Position numbers and translations under genes: made by a program. A stretch of DNA of 64,000 nucleotides, from the NCBI GenBank assembly GCA_965232615.1, contig OZ246985.1:806001-870000 (forward strand), read 5' to 3'. Source of the DNA: UBA2779 sp965232615 (GTDB lineage Bacteria; Spirochaetota; Spirochaetia; DSM-2461). Below are positions 25,477 to 35,454 of this stretch, piece by piece. Each line of letters begins with the position of its first letter. Within the stretch, counting starts at the first letter, position 1. The notes beneath the pieces are model-generated. The model was not told the origin of the DNA, ran no database searches, and saw only the letters and a program-made list of their open reading frames with translations.

Positions 25477-27699
25477 TCACTTCATGGAATCTATAATCTG
25501 GTTGAACATGGAGCAGGGTCTCATCACCAAATCGGTTTTTATCCTGTCCAGTTTATAATAGCCGCCGATGTCAACAGGTTTTCCCTGAACAGCATTGAGT
25601 TCGGCTATAATCGCTTCTTCACTCTCGGTCAGAACCCTGGCCGGTTCAGCAAAAATCCTTCTCAGTTCGTCATCCTCATCCTGGCTCGCCAGCCTTTGAG
25701 TCCAGTACATGGCAAGGTAAAAGTGACTGCCCCGGTTATCAAGTTCACCACATTTCCTGGAAGGAGATTTCCGATTGTTCAGAAGCATGCCAGTGGCTTC
25801 ATTCAGTGTTTTTCCCAGCAGGGCAGCCCGTTTATTGCTGAAAACATCGGCCAGATGTTCGTACGAAACAGCCAGAGCCAGAAATTCTCCCAGAGAATCC
25901 CAGCGTAAATGGTTTTCCTCCAGAAACTGCTGAACATGTTTCGGAGCAGAACCGCCGGCGCCGGTTTCAAAAAGACCACCGCCCTTCATCAATGGTATGA
26001 TGGAAAGCATCTTTGCGCTTGTCCCCAGTTCCAATATGGGAAACAGATCGGTGAGATAGTCACGGAGAACATTGCCGGTTACGGAAATTGTATCTTTTCC
26101 GGCCCTGGTACGTTCCAAAGTGTATCGGCAGGCTTCGGCAGGAGGCATGATGATGATTTCAAGATTGTCTGTATCAAGGTCTGTCAGAAAACTCTTTACT
26201 CTTTCAATCAATATGGCATCATGTGGACGGTTCTCATCCAGCCAGAACACGGCTGGTACACCTATTGCTCTAGCCCGGCTTACAGCTAATTTTACCCAGT
26301 TCTGTATCGGTGCATTCTTCACCTGACACATACGGAAAATATCACCTTTTTCCACTTTTTGTTCCAGAAGAACATGTCCGTCTATATCAATGGCTTTGAT
26401 TGTACCATGGCCTTTGGCAATGAAGGTTTTATCATGTGAGCCATATTCTTCGGCCTTTTGGGCCATCAGACCAACATTGGATACACTGCCCATAGTTGCG
26501 GGATTGAATGCACCATGTTCCCTGCAAGAATCTATAACAGCCTGGTAAACACCTGCATAGCTTCGGTCGGGAATAACGGCCTTCATGTCTTGTTCCTGAC
26601 CATCCGGCCCCCACATCGTTCCCCCATTTCTGATTGCTGCCGGCATGGATGCATCAATGATGATATCGCTGGGAACATGGAGATTGGTAATTCCTCTGTC
26701 CGAGTTCACCATGGCCAGTTTCGGACCTGATTCCATACATTTGGCTATATCGGCCTTCACAGAGGATTGTTCGCTGGGAGTCAAACTGGCAATTTTGGTC
26801 TCCAGATCCTGCAATCCATGGTCGGGATCAATATCGAGAGAGGAAAACAGTTTGCAATGCTTTTCGAAGACTTCCTGGAAGAAGACTGAAACGGCATGAC
26901 CAAAAATCACAGGATCGGAAACCTTCATCATCGTTGCTTTCAAATGGAGGGAGAAGAGGATCTTCTTCTTCCTGGCATCGTCCATCTGGTTTTTGAGGAA
27001 TGTCCGAAGTTCACGGCATCTCATCACAGCTGCATCCAGGATTTCATTCTGCTCAAGGGGTGCATTTTCACGAAGTATGGTCTTCCTGCCACTATCCTCC
27101 GTGTATTCAATCCGGAAACTGGTCTCCTTTTCAATACGAAGGGATCTTTCGCTTCCAAAGAAATCCCCCTTGTTCATACTGGCAACATGGGTGAGGGAAT
27201 CAGGATTCCATTTCCCCATGAAGTGGGGGTTGGCCTTTGCGTATTCCTTAACGGCCGATGGTGACCGGCGGTCTGAATTTCCCTCGCGGAGGATGGGATT
27301 TACAGCACTTCCTTTTATCCTGTCGTAGCGGTTTTTTACTTCTCTGTCCTCATCGTTCAGACTATTCTCCGGGTAGTCTGGAACCGCATATCCCTTCTCC
27401 TGCAATTCTTTTATAGCGGCCTGTATTTGAGGGATGGAAGCCGATATGTTAGGGAGTTTAATTACATTGGCATCCGGTTTCTTAACTAATTCGCCCAGTT
27501 CTTTCAATGCATCACAGGTTTTCTGGTCCTCATTCAAATAGTCTGGAAAAAGTGCCAGAATACGGCCGGCCAGGGAGATGTCTTTGGTTTCAACGGATAC
27601 TCCTGTCACTCTACTAAAAGCTTTTATAATGGGAAGGAAGGAATGGGTGGCCAGCAGTGGGGCTTCATCTGTGTACGTGTAAATGATTCCTGGTTGCAT
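25477..27699 (-). CDS. icd: isocitrate dehydrogenase, NADP-dependent, monomeric type
   Basis: This TCA-cycle enzyme decarboxylates isocitrate to 2-oxoglutarate. At 740 residues it is the large monomeric form, unrelated in length to the 45 kDa dimeric enzyme. Family blocks include IIYTYTDEAPLLATHSFLPI at the N-terminus, PNISASIPQ, LREGNSDRRSP, LFSLHLKATMMKVSDPV, MWGPDGQEQDMKAVIPDRSYAG and GGLFETGAGGSAPKHVQQF. An AAGGAG Shine-Dalgarno sits correctly before the ATG. It lies 28 bases after aroB on the same strand and is probably cotranscribed with it. No other TCA genes are in the window. Confidence 0.95.
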   Translation of the reverse strand: MQPGIIYTYTDEAPLLATHSFLPIIKAFSRVTGVSVETKDISLAGRILALFPDYLNEDQKTCDALKELGELVKKPDANVIKLPNISASIPQIQAAIKELQEKGYAVPDYPENSLNDEDREVKNRYDRIKGSAVNPILREGNSDRRSPSAVKEYAKANPHFMGKWNPDSLTHVASMNKGDFFGSERSLRIEKETSFRIEYTEDSGRKTILRENAPLEQNEILDAAVMRCRELRTFLKNQMDDARKKKILFSLHLKATMMKVSDPVIFGHAVSVFFQEVFEKHCKLFSSLDIDPDHGLQDLETKIASLTPSEQSSVKADIAKCMESGPKLAMVNSDRGITNLHVPSDIIIDASMPAAIRNGGTMWGPDGQEQDMKAVIPDRSYAGVYQAVIDSCREHGAFNPATMGSVSNVGLMAQKAEEYGSHDKTFIAKGHGTIKAIDIDGHVLLEQKVEKGDIFRMCQVKNAPIQNWVKLAVSRARAIGVPAVFWLDENRPHDAILIERVKSFLTDLDTDNLEIIIMPPAEACRYTLERTRAGKDTISVTGNVLRDYLTDLFPILELGTSAKMLSIIPLMKGGGLFETGAGGSAPKHVQQFLEENHLRWDSLGEFLALAVSYEHLADVFSNKRAALLGKTLNEATGMLLNNRKSPSRKCGELDNRGSHFYLAMYWTQRLASQDEDDELRRIFAEPARVLTESEEAIIAELNAVQGKPVDIGGYYKLDRIKTDLVMRPCSMFNQIIDSMK

Positions 27700-27727
27700 A
27701 TGGGTCTCCTTTTATTTAACCGGATGA

Positions 27728-28762
27728 TTATTGAATTCCGAGGACGGCATCAAGGTCTTTTTCAGGAACCTTCTGGATAACTGGTTTTCCCGGTCCTTCC
27801 ATCAGAATGAACTGGAGCTGTCCATCTTTCTTCTTCTTATCATGAATCATGGCGGCCTTCAGATCTTCCATCATTACCTGATGTGTCAGGTCATCAAAAT
27901 TGTATTCAACAATCATCTGCCTGCATTCGGCAGCCCAGTTTTTATCGGTAATGGACAGCCTTTCTCCAAGTTCCAGGGCCTTGAGAATACCCCAGGCAAC
28001 AGCCTCTCCATGACTGACACGGCAGAAATCAGTGGCTGATTCCATAGCGTGGGCAAAAGTATGGCCAAGATTTAGAAAAGCTCTTTGACCTTCTTCCTGC
28101 AAATCAGTCGTTACTATCCTGACTTTCACTTTTACAGCTTTGAGTATCATTTCGTTCAGAACAGAATCCTGTCGGGTCAGTATGTCATTACGCCTGTTTA
28201 CCAGAATATCCCAGAGTCCATCTTGTTCTCCCGGATCGAGCATGGCATGTTTAATCACTTCCGCGAGCCCTGCCCTGTACTCGCCATCTGGAAGTGTCTG
28301 GAGCAGTTCTGGACATATATATACCTCATGAGCAGGATAGAAGGTTCCAACCAGATTCTTTGCACCCCCGAAATCGATTCCTGTTTTGCCTCCGATAGCA
28401 GCATCAACCATGGCAAGCAGGGAGGTGGGAATCAGTAGCAGTCGGCAGCCTCTCATGTAAATCGATGCCGCAAAAGCTGCAATATCAGTAACAACCCCAC
28501 CGCCGACAGCCGTTATGAGACTATCTCTGCCAAGGGATACGGCCAGTGCCCTTTTAAGAATTCTATCGACTGAACTCCAGCTTTTTGCGGCTTCTCCTGG
28601 AGGTAGAACCAGGGAAAACTCAGGATTCCGGTTTTTGAACAGGAGCGATGTATTACCATCAAAAACAGTCAGAGCTGAGTTTTTTAGCAGCAATTCTTCT
28701 CTTTCAGTCAGCAGAATGCGGGAAAACCCATTATTGTATTCAAAACTGGCGATTTCAACCAT
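27728..28762 (-). CDS. aroB: 3-dehydroquinate synthase
   Basis: This is the second shikimate-pathway enzyme, converting DAHP to 3-dehydroquinate with NAD and a divalent metal. Visible blocks are PGEAAKSWSSVDRIL, the NAD-binding GGGVVTDIAAFAASIYMRG, PTSLLAMVDAAIGGKTGID, and the metal-binding HxxxHxxxE-type region LNLGHTFAHAMES followed by HGEAVAWGI. ATG at 28762 is chosen; GTG at 28771 would add three residues. It precedes icd by 28 bases. Its promoter must lie in the 140-base gap shared with the divergent sugar transferase gene. Confidence 0.94.
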   Translation of the reverse strand: MVEIASFEYNNGFSRILLTEREELLLKNSALTVFDGNTSLLFKNRNPEFSLVLPPGEAAKSWSSVDRILKRALAVSLGRDSLITAVGGGVVTDIAAFAASIYMRGCRLLLIPTSLLAMVDAAIGGKTGIDFGGAKNLVGTFYPAHEVYICPELLQTLPDGEYRAGLAEVIKHAMLDPGEQDGLWDILVNRRNDILTRQDSVLNEMILKAVKVKVRIVTTDLQEEGQRAFLNLGHTFAHAMESATDFCRVSHGEAVAWGILKALELGERLSITDKNWAAECRQMIVEYNFDDLTHQVMMEDLKAAMIHDKKKKDGQLQFILMEGPGKPVIQKVPEKDLDAVLGIQ

Positions 28763-28831
28763 AATCAGCACACTATAATGAGTAGCATGGAAATATGTCC
28801 AGAGAGTATGCTCCCTGCCAGAGGATCTTCA

Positions 28832-28868
28832 CTCTATATAGTCGTCTGAAGATTCTATATAGTAGTCT
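28832..28868. promoter_or_regulatory. 16-bp direct repeat upstream of the sugar transferase gene
   Basis: CTCTATATAGTCGTCT (28832-28847) recurs as TTCTATATAGTAGTCT (28853-28868) with two mismatches, 21 bases apart, which is two helical turns. This lies in the divergent gap between aroB and the transferase gene, so a regulator could bind both on one face of the helix. Confidence 0.45.
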
Positions 28869-28900
28869 TATATCGGGATAAGATGTTGAGGTGAAAAAAT

Positions 28901-30280
28901 ATGAACAATAAGAAATTGACAAAAACACTTTTAATAGTCCTGATGATTACAGATATTGTCGTGACGATTACAGCCTGGGAGATTGCCTACTTCATACGGT
29001 TTGGATTAATGAGTAATCACCAGACAGGCTTATTCGACAATTTTCTTTACTATTCATTTATACTGGCAACTCTCGTTGCCCTATTCTCCACTGCCAATAA
29101 TCTATATAAATCCAACCAGTATTACTCATGGTACAAAGAATTCCTTCTTGTTGTCAAATCACAGCTTCAGTCAATCGCAACCTTTATAATAATTCTCTAC
29201 TTTACCAAGCCGAATCGGCTTTCCCGTATCACGATAGGGTTATATATTGGAATTGGAATCATTATAGCTCTTATCGTGAGAGGAATCATCCGATCTCTGT
29301 TAAGAAAATCAAGATTAATGGGGAAAAGCCTTCAACATGTACTCATTATAGGCCGTGGCTCATCGCTGGAGTACTATGTGGATCTTTTAATCAAACATCC
29401 GGAAAAAGGCGTTTGTTTTACAGGTTGGATTGGAGCGGAAGATTGTGCGAAGCGGCACGGTATCCCCATCAAATCAATGGAAGAAATATCTCTTGAAGAT
29501 CAGGATGAACCTGATGCTGTCATAATTGGATACAATACCAGTAGTGATCATGCCGAACTTGACGGAACCCTCAACATTTTGAATAAAACATCGATTCAGA
29601 CCCTTGTAATCCCTGATATTGAGAATGCGTTTATTGGTTACGCCATCGAAGAGTTTCACGCGGTTCCCATGATTGCCATTAATTCAGTCAAATTGACTTT
29701 GCTCCAGTCATTTGTGAAAAGACTGATCGATGTTGTTCTTTCGCTGTTTGGCATTATTATTCTGTTCCCATTTTTTTGCATTATTGCTCTCTTGATAAAA
29801 CTCACCTCCAGAGGACCCGTGCTGTATGGCCAGACGAGAATGTCTCAGGGTGGTGAGGAGTTCACGATGTTCAAATTTCGATCCATGTATCCGGATGCTG
29901 AGAGGAATGGTGCTCAATGGACAAAGAAGGACGATGATCGATGTACTCCGATAGGCCGATTTCTCAGAAAAACCAGTATTGATGAATTTCCTCAACTGTG
30001 GAATGTGTTGAAAGGTGAAATGAGTCTTGTGGGCCCTCGGCCTGAGCGTCCTGAATTGATTGAGACGTTCAAGCATACGATTCCGTCTTATATGTTGAGA
30101 CACCGGATGAAAAGCGGGATTACAGGCTGGGCACAGGTCAATGGCTGGCGTGGAGATACAGATCTGCCCAGTCGAATAGAATTCGATCTCTACTACATTC
30201 GAAACTGGTCTTTATTGCTGGATGTAAAAATACTGTTTCTTACAATATTGAAGGGATTTGTTAATGAGAATGCTTATTAA
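28901..30280 (+). CDS. polyprenyl-phosphate sugar-1-phosphate transferase (exopolysaccharide initiation)
   Basis: The enzyme loads the first sugar phosphate onto undecaprenyl phosphate to start synthesis of a surface polysaccharide. The N-terminal half has four to five membrane helices and a CoA-binding-like nucleotide domain (HVLIIGRGSSLEYYVDLL). The C-terminal 200 residues form the bacterial sugar transferase domain: KRLIDVVLSL, a helix, RGPVLYGQTRMSQGGEEF, FKFRSMYPDAE, LRKTSIDEFPQLWNVLKGEMSLVGPRPE and the ending DVKILFLTILKGF. GAGGTG precedes the ATG. A glycosyltransferase gene follows 43 bases later, consistent with a small envelope-sugar operon. Confidence 0.92.
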   Translation: MNNKKLTKTLLIVLMITDIVVTITAWEIAYFIRFGLMSNHQTGLFDNFLYYSFILATLVALFSTANNLYKSNQYYSWYKEFLLVVKSQLQSIATFIIILYFTKPNRLSRITIGLYIGIGIIIALIVRGIIRSLLRKSRLMGKSLQHVLIIGRGSSLEYYVDLLIKHPEKGVCFTGWIGAEDCAKRHGIPIKSMEEISLEDQDEPDAVIIGYNTSSDHAELDGTLNILNKTSIQTLVIPDIENAFIGYAIEEFHAVPMIAINSVKLTLLQSFVKRLIDVVLSLFGIIILFPFFCIIALLIKLTSRGPVLYGQTRMSQGGEEFTMFKFRSMYPDAERNGAQWTKKDDDRCTPIGRFLRKTSIDEFPQLWNVLKGEMSLVGPRPERPELIETFKHTIPSYMLRHRMKSGITGWAQVNGWRGDTDLPSRIEFDLYYIRNWSLLLDVKILFLTILKGFVNENAY

Positions 30281-30323
30281 TCGTCCTTGGCTAAAACTGC
30301 ACAATGATTCATTATGATTGTCA

Positions 30324-31478
30324 ATGGTTACTTCTTTGGATAATACCCGGGTAGCTCTGGTTCATGACTGGCTGGTGACATTCGGTGGTGCGGAACGTGT
30401 TCTTTTTAACTGGAAGAGTGTTTTCCCCAATGCACCCGTTTATACACTTATTTACAATGAGAAGGTTCTGGGATCTCAATTCCCGGAGACCGAAGTCCAT
30501 ACAAGTCACTTGCAGAACCTTCCCGGAGTGACGCGTTACTACCGTAAACTCCTGCCATTCATGCCGCGGGCTTTTGAAGAATTTGATTTCAGCCAGTTTG
30601 ATCTTGTGTTATCAAGCTCGTCATCATGTGCCAAAGGTATTCTTACCAGTTCGTCCACATACCATGCCTCATACATCCATTCTCCAATGAGATATGCCTG
30701 GGATTTGTATCCGGAGTATCTCTCACATTCGGGTTTCCTAACCCGGTTTGGCATGAGGTGTTTAATGCCGTCTATCAGACTCTGGGATGTGATAAGTGCG
30801 AACCGGGTTGATACGTTTATCTGTAACAGTCATGAAGTTGCCCGCCGAATAAAAAAAGTCTATCGACGAAACGCAATTGTTGTTCACCCACCTGTTGAAA
30901 CTCAATTGTTCAAACCGGCTGTCCCGGATGAAAAGGTAAACAAAGGTACTGAATTAGGGGAGGCCTATCTTATTGTAGGGCGACTCATGCCCTATAAGAG
31001 GATAGATATCGCAGTAAAAGCATGTACGGAAACTAATCGTCGACTGGATATCATTGGTTCAGGTCCACAGATTAACAAGCTTAAGGCAATCGCTGGCCCA
31101 ACAATTCGATTTTTGGGGTTTTGTCCGGATGATGTTATTCTTCAAGCATATAGAGAATGCCGGGCATTTCTATTTCCAGGGCTGGAGGATTTTGGAATAA
31201 CTCCCCTTGAAGCCCAATCCTGCGGCCGGCCTGTACTGGCCTATGGCCGGGGTGGAGCACTGGAAACAATTGTAAATGGTACAACTGGTTTATTCTTCCC
31301 GGAGCAAAACTCTGAATCACTGCTGAATGCTATTGAAGAATTTGAAGCAATGAGCTGGAATCCTGTTTCAATCAGAAAACATGCCGAAAAATTTGATAAA
31401 GAAACCCATAATACCCGATTACTGGAGGTATTAAGGAGGGGCTTGAATGACTTTTTTTCACCAGTCGTGGAAACATGA
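30324..31478 (+). CDS. glycosyltransferase family 4
   Basis: The 384-residue GT-B enzyme probably adds a sugar to the lipid-linked glycan begun by the upstream transferase. The N-terminal ALVHDWLVTFGGAERVL is the acceptor-side motif of this group. The C-terminal nucleotide-sugar domain has LIVGRLMPYKRIDIAVKA, the EDFGITPLEAQSCGRPV signature with its conserved Glu pair, and GLFFPEQNSESLLNAI. ATG 30324 is used, with a TTG two codons upstream as a weaker alternative. Its last 32 bases overlap the next gene, whose Shine-Dalgarno lies inside this one. No membrane segment is seen. Confidence 0.88.
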   Translation: MVTSLDNTRVALVHDWLVTFGGAERVLFNWKSVFPNAPVYTLIYNEKVLGSQFPETEVHTSHLQNLPGVTRYYRKLLPFMPRAFEEFDFSQFDLVLSSSSSCAKGILTSSSTYHASYIHSPMRYAWDLYPEYLSHSGFLTRFGMRCLMPSIRLWDVISANRVDTFICNSHEVARRIKKVYRRNAIVVHPPVETQLFKPAVPDEKVNKGTELGEAYLIVGRLMPYKRIDIAVKACTETNRRLDIIGSGPQINKLKAIAGPTIRFLGFCPDDVILQAYRECRAFLFPGLEDFGITPLEAQSCGRPVLAYGRGGALETIVNGTTGLFFPEQNSESLLNAIEEFEAMSWNPVSIRKHAEKFDKETHNTRLLEVLRRGLNDFFSPVVET

Positions 31479-32823
31479 AGCTGGAATGATACTGTTCAGA
31501 AGGTTTTGTTTCTGTTTCATAATAATGGTTCTATCATTCCCAGCATACTCAGAACCTCCAGATAAGACACATGTACTGAAGAAGATCATTATCAATGTGG
31601 ATGGTAAAACCCATCTTTCCGCACTCAGAGCCGTAATAAATATCAAAGAGAATGACTTGTTTTCCTCTGGAGAAGAATTGCTTAATGCGGCAGAACGGGA
31701 ACGGCAGGATCTTGTTAATTACCGGGTCTTTAAATATGTGACAATGAGCCTGGATATTATTTCTGAAGATGAAAACACAGTGGAATGGAGTATTACCTAC
31801 GGTGTCAAAGATGCTTTTACTTTTTTCCCCTTTATATATCCAAAATATGATTCAAACACGGGGTTCAGGTTGGGTCTAAAAGCCTACTACGATAATGCCT
31901 TCAGTACCATGAGCAGCTTATATCTTGGACTTGGAATAAATCTTGGCCCGAACAAAACCACTGGCGATTGGAGCGTTGGAGCATGGAATATCAATCCCAA
32001 ATGGGAAAAAATTCGTCTGGGATCCTTGCTTGTTACGGTCAGTTTTCTCCAATCCTATGAAGAAAATCAATTCGATTCAGGAGAAAGTTCCACTGAGTAT
32101 CATTATGGATATTACAGGTCAGAAATCGTAGGCGGTTCTTCAATCGCAATTCCTGGAACTCTGCTGACATATGATTTCTCTTTATCTTTCAAGTTGAAGT
32201 ATGCCTATAAAAACTATCTTCCTACTTCAAATTATAGAGAAGAACGTATGGGTTTTGGCTGGGATCACTCATTATCCCTTGGAAGCATTGATTGGATGGA
32301 TAACTTTCGACATGGACAGAGTTTAGAACTCAACCATACAGTGACTCCCCTTTTAAACCCGTCAACGGAAAAATGGTATGTAGCAAATAGCGTACTATTA
32401 AAAGGAAATTTTTATCGAGTTTTCGGTAAAATATTTAATTACTACATTCGAGGTGGTGCATTCGTTTCTTTCAGCAGTCAAAATGCTGGTTTTGCTGAAA
32501 ACCTGCGAGGTGTTGCAGACAATGCCATGAGTGGTGACTGGGGTATTTACATCAACAATTCCATTGGAATACAGTTCTGGCGTTTACAAGGTGTTTGGGA
32601 TGCTCAAGTCCATCCATTTTTTGATATTGGTATAGCCGTCCCTTTCGATGGTGGTGACCTGGCGCAAGATTTAAGGTACAGTGCTGGATTGGATTTCATC
32701 CTCTTCCTGGATGCCATTCCCAACCTTATCGCACGTGGTATGATCGGTGTGGATCTGAGTCAGTATAGCTGGGATGATATACGAAAATATGAATTTACCA
32801 TAACAAGTTCTTTGTATTACTGA
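31447..32823 (+). CDS. BamA/TamA-like outer-membrane barrel protein
   Basis: The 458-residue protein has an N-terminal signal sequence (FCFCFIIMVLSFPAYSE) preceded by a 16-residue n-region. One POTRA-like domain follows (HVLKKIIINVDGKTHLSALRA...YVTMSLDII) and then about 330 residues of alternating beta strands with many Tyr, Gly and Trp. It ends in the aromatic sequence FTITSSLYY, typical of an outer-membrane barrel. The ATG at 31447 has a strong AGGAGG seven bases upstream, so the long n-region is probably real. A single POTRA fits a surface-antigen relative, not BamA itself. It may export or anchor the glycan made by its neighbours; that is inference. Confidence 0.75.
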   Translation: MTFFHQSWKHEAGMILFRRFCFCFIIMVLSFPAYSEPPDKTHVLKKIIINVDGKTHLSALRAVINIKENDLFSSGEELLNAAERERQDLVNYRVFKYVTMSLDIISEDENTVEWSITYGVKDAFTFFPFIYPKYDSNTGFRLGLKAYYDNAFSTMSSLYLGLGINLGPNKTTGDWSVGAWNINPKWEKIRLGSLLVTVSFLQSYEENQFDSGESSTEYHYGYYRSEIVGGSSIAIPGTLLTYDFSLSFKLKYAYKNYLPTSNYREERMGFGWDHSLSLGSIDWMDNFRHGQSLELNHTVTPLLNPSTEKWYVANSVLLKGNFYRVFGKIFNYYIRGGAFVSFSSQNAGFAENLRGVADNAMSGDWGIYINNSIGIQFWRLQGVWDAQVHPFFDIGIAVPFDGGDLAQDLRYSAGLDFILFLDAIPNLIARGMIGVDLSQYSWDDIRKYEFTITSSLYY

Positions 32824-32849
32824 TCCCCTGGTCTCTACAATGGATTATT

Positions 32850-32910
32850 GGGCACCTCCATAACGGCGGAAAGAATTGGGTCAAGTACTCAATGGGTTAC
32901 TGGAGGTCCC
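32850..32910. mobile_element. short non-autonomous element, copy E (degenerate)
   Basis: GGGCACCTCCATAACGGCGG leads through TCAAGTACTCAATGGG to ACTGGAGGTCCC, a diverged 61-bp version of the family. No matching target duplication is seen. The remaining gap to 33168 contains no gene I can support. Confidence 0.6.
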
Positions 32911-33168
32911 ATCTAATATGGGACGGGGAGCAAATATACAGTGACAGAAAGCCTGTAAACCCCCTTCAACCCATCCCGGGATTCAAATTCCCTCTTGCCA
33001 GTCATTGCAGATGTAACGTTGGACTGTTCAAATGCTTCTGTGTGGTACGAACTGTGTATCGAAAACCATTTTTTTTGCTTTGGGACAGTGAAGGAATAGC
33101 ATAGTCGGTCTCCATATAAATTGTTTTCTTACTATGTTATAACGAGCTTGATATGGGTTTTTATTTTA

Positions 33169-35454
33169 TTAACAAGCTTTCTGACACTGTATACCGGTCC
33201 TTACGAAATACTCCTGAATTTCTGTTAGTGTTCCCAGCTGTGAAATCTCTTCAGCATCTTTGCAGGCTTGTTTCACACTCATTTTACCTATCGATGTCAG
33301 CAGATCAGGAATTCTTCCAGGAACCAGTGAAAACTCTCTGATACCCAGGCCCAGCATGTAATAGACAGATCGGGGATCAGAAGCCATGATACCACAAATT
33401 GATACTGGACAATCAGATCGTAGAGCCGCTACGGCCACAGTTTTTATTGCTCTCAGAACTGATGGATGGCAGGTATCAAAAAGATTGGCCACTTTTTCAT
33501 TGGTTCTATCAGCCCCCAGGGTGTACTGTATAAGGTCGTTCGTCCCTATTGAAAGAAAATCCGCTTCATTGGCAAGTTCCTGAGCCAGTATAACAGCAGA
33601 AGGCAACTCTATCATCGCACCGCAATCAGGCATGGAGAAAGTTCCATAACCATCTTTTTCCAACTCATTGAGGCATTTCTTAACAATATTTCTTGCATTT
33701 CTGAAATCATCCAGAGAGGAAATTAGAGGAAATAGAATTCGAATCGTTCCATTCTGTCCGCCAGCACGTATCATGGCTCTAACTTGCCGAACAAATATTG
33801 GTTCATTCTTCAAAAGGAAACGGATACCCCGAAGACCAAGGAAGGGATTAGGTTCATCCTTTGAAGGCAAATAGCTCAGCATCTTATCCCCGCCAACATC
33901 CAGAGTTCGTAAAGTAGCTGGAGAATCCTTCATCGCATCGACAACCTGTCTGTAGATCTGGTATTGCTCTTCTTCGGAAGGGAAATCATTGCGAATCAGG
34001 AAGGGGAATTCACTTCGGTATAATCCTATCCCTTCAACATTGAGTTTCCTTGCAAGTTTCAAATCTGACAACAGATTCACAGTAGCTTTCAGATGGATGC
34101 TTATCCCATCAGAGGTGCAGGGCTGTCTGTCCGTTATTGCCTTAATCTTGTTCAAACGGTCGGTTCCAATCTTGAGCTGATATACACGCTTGCGAACAGC
34201 CTCGTCCGGTTGGATGAAAAGGAGACCTTGAATAGCATCAAGGGCCAGGTTTGTATTTGGTGGTATGTTGAACAGACTGTCATCTTCTGTAAACATCATT
34301 GGAACCTGCAGTGATGAGGCCAGGACTGTAATGTGAGCTGTCATACTGCCGCCAAACAAAACGATTCCTTCCACCTTCTGGGCGGCCAGTTTCAATAATT
34401 CCGATGGTAGCAGTTCATTTGTGAGTATTAACTGGCCGGTATAATCTCCCTTGTCCGTATCATTTTGAATTAGATTTTTAAGGATACGATGACCAAGGTC
34501 CTTTATATCCAGAATTTTTTCCTTCATACGGGGATTATCGCTGTCTCCAAATATTTCAATGTATTCATTGGCGATTCTTTCAACAGCTTGACAGGGCAGA
34601 ACCCCTTCCTCAATCAGTGCCTCCATAGCTCCAAAGAAACCAGCATCGCGCAGTATAAGCAGGTGGGCACTGAAAATGAGGGACGCAACATCGGCCAATT
34701 CTATTTCGAGTTGAGCCTGCAGAGTTTTGAGCTGTTCCTCCGTTCGAGAGATAGCCTGTCGAAAACCCTCCAGTGTTTCCGAATAACCAGTATCACATGC
34801 CTTTACCAGATGATTTTCGGCCCTGGGGCCTTCTACATGGTATGCCTCACCCAGAGCCACTCCCTCCACCAATGGTGTTCCACGAAGTATACGCATGGAA
34901 CTCTGATCAAAACTATCTGATCTGCTGATCCTGGATTTCTCGATAATGAGCTGTGCATTCTCAAGCGTTGCCGCCAGCTGGGAAGCGATCGTCATCAGTG
35001 TCAGAACATTTCTCCTGGAAAAATGCCGGGGTTCTTCATCCTGGAGAACCAGGACACCCACCTTCTGAATTCCCCGAACTATGGGAACTGCCAGGTAGGA
35101 AGCAAGACGATCTTCCCCACTGTGGGAGACAACCTTAAAGTTTGGATTGTCCTGTCCACGTTCCTCCAGAATCGGCCGCAGTTCCTTCAGTGCAAGGCCA
35201 GCCAGACCTTCATTGCTACCAATGGTCAGTTTTCCGATTAATTCAGGGTTCAAGCCATCGGTCGCCCGAAGTACCAACTCCTCTGTTTTCTCATTGTACA
35301 GGAAAATAGTGCAGGCATCAGTGTCCATGTGCTGGCCGATTATGGAGACAACCTGGGATAGGAAGCCCTGAATGCCCTGTCCCTGCTTGAATAGAGCTTT
35401 CAGTTCATCAATTGAACAGATCATGTCAATATTTGATTTTCGTTCCTTTTTCAT
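33169..35454 (-). CDS. ptsP: PTS enzyme I with GAF domain (EI-Ntr type)
   Basis: This phosphotransferase takes phosphate from PEP and passes it to an NPr/HPr-like protein. Residues about 15-165 form a GAF domain (CSIDELKALFKQGQGIQG, DACTIFLYN). The N-terminal PEP-utiliser domain follows, then the phosphohistidine block GGSMTAHITVLASSLQVP with its His, and the C-terminal barrel (LYRSEFPFL, LRTLDVGGDK, FLGLRGIRF, SIGTNDLIQYTLGADR, SICGIMAS). It is full length at 761 residues. Its ATG overlaps the proC stop as ATGA. No HPr, NPr or EIIA gene is in the window. A nitrogen- or carbon-status regulatory role is more likely than sugar uptake. Confidence 0.92.
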   Translation of the reverse strand: MKKERKSNIDMICSIDELKALFKQGQGIQGFLSQVVSIIGQHMDTDACTIFLYNEKTEELVLRATDGLNPELIGKLTIGSNEGLAGLALKELRPILEERGQDNPNFKVVSHSGEDRLASYLAVPIVRGIQKVGVLVLQDEEPRHFSRRNVLTLMTIASQLAATLENAQLIIEKSRISRSDSFDQSSMRILRGTPLVEGVALGEAYHVEGPRAENHLVKACDTGYSETLEGFRQAISRTEEQLKTLQAQLEIELADVASLIFSAHLLILRDAGFFGAMEALIEEGVLPCQAVERIANEYIEIFGDSDNPRMKEKILDIKDLGHRILKNLIQNDTDKGDYTGQLILTNELLPSELLKLAAQKVEGIVLFGGSMTAHITVLASSLQVPMMFTEDDSLFNIPPNTNLALDAIQGLLFIQPDEAVRKRVYQLKIGTDRLNKIKAITDRQPCTSDGISIHLKATVNLLSDLKLARKLNVEGIGLYRSEFPFLIRNDFPSEEEQYQIYRQVVDAMKDSPATLRTLDVGGDKMLSYLPSKDEPNPFLGLRGIRFLLKNEPIFVRQVRAMIRAGGQNGTIRILFPLISSLDDFRNARNIVKKCLNELEKDGYGTFSMPDCGAMIELPSAVILAQELANEADFLSIGTNDLIQYTLGADRTNEKVANLFDTCHPSVLRAIKTVAVAALRSDCPVSICGIMASDPRSVYYMLGLGIREFSLVPGRIPDLLTSIGKMSVKQACKDAEEISQLGTLTEIQEYFVRTGIQCQKAC

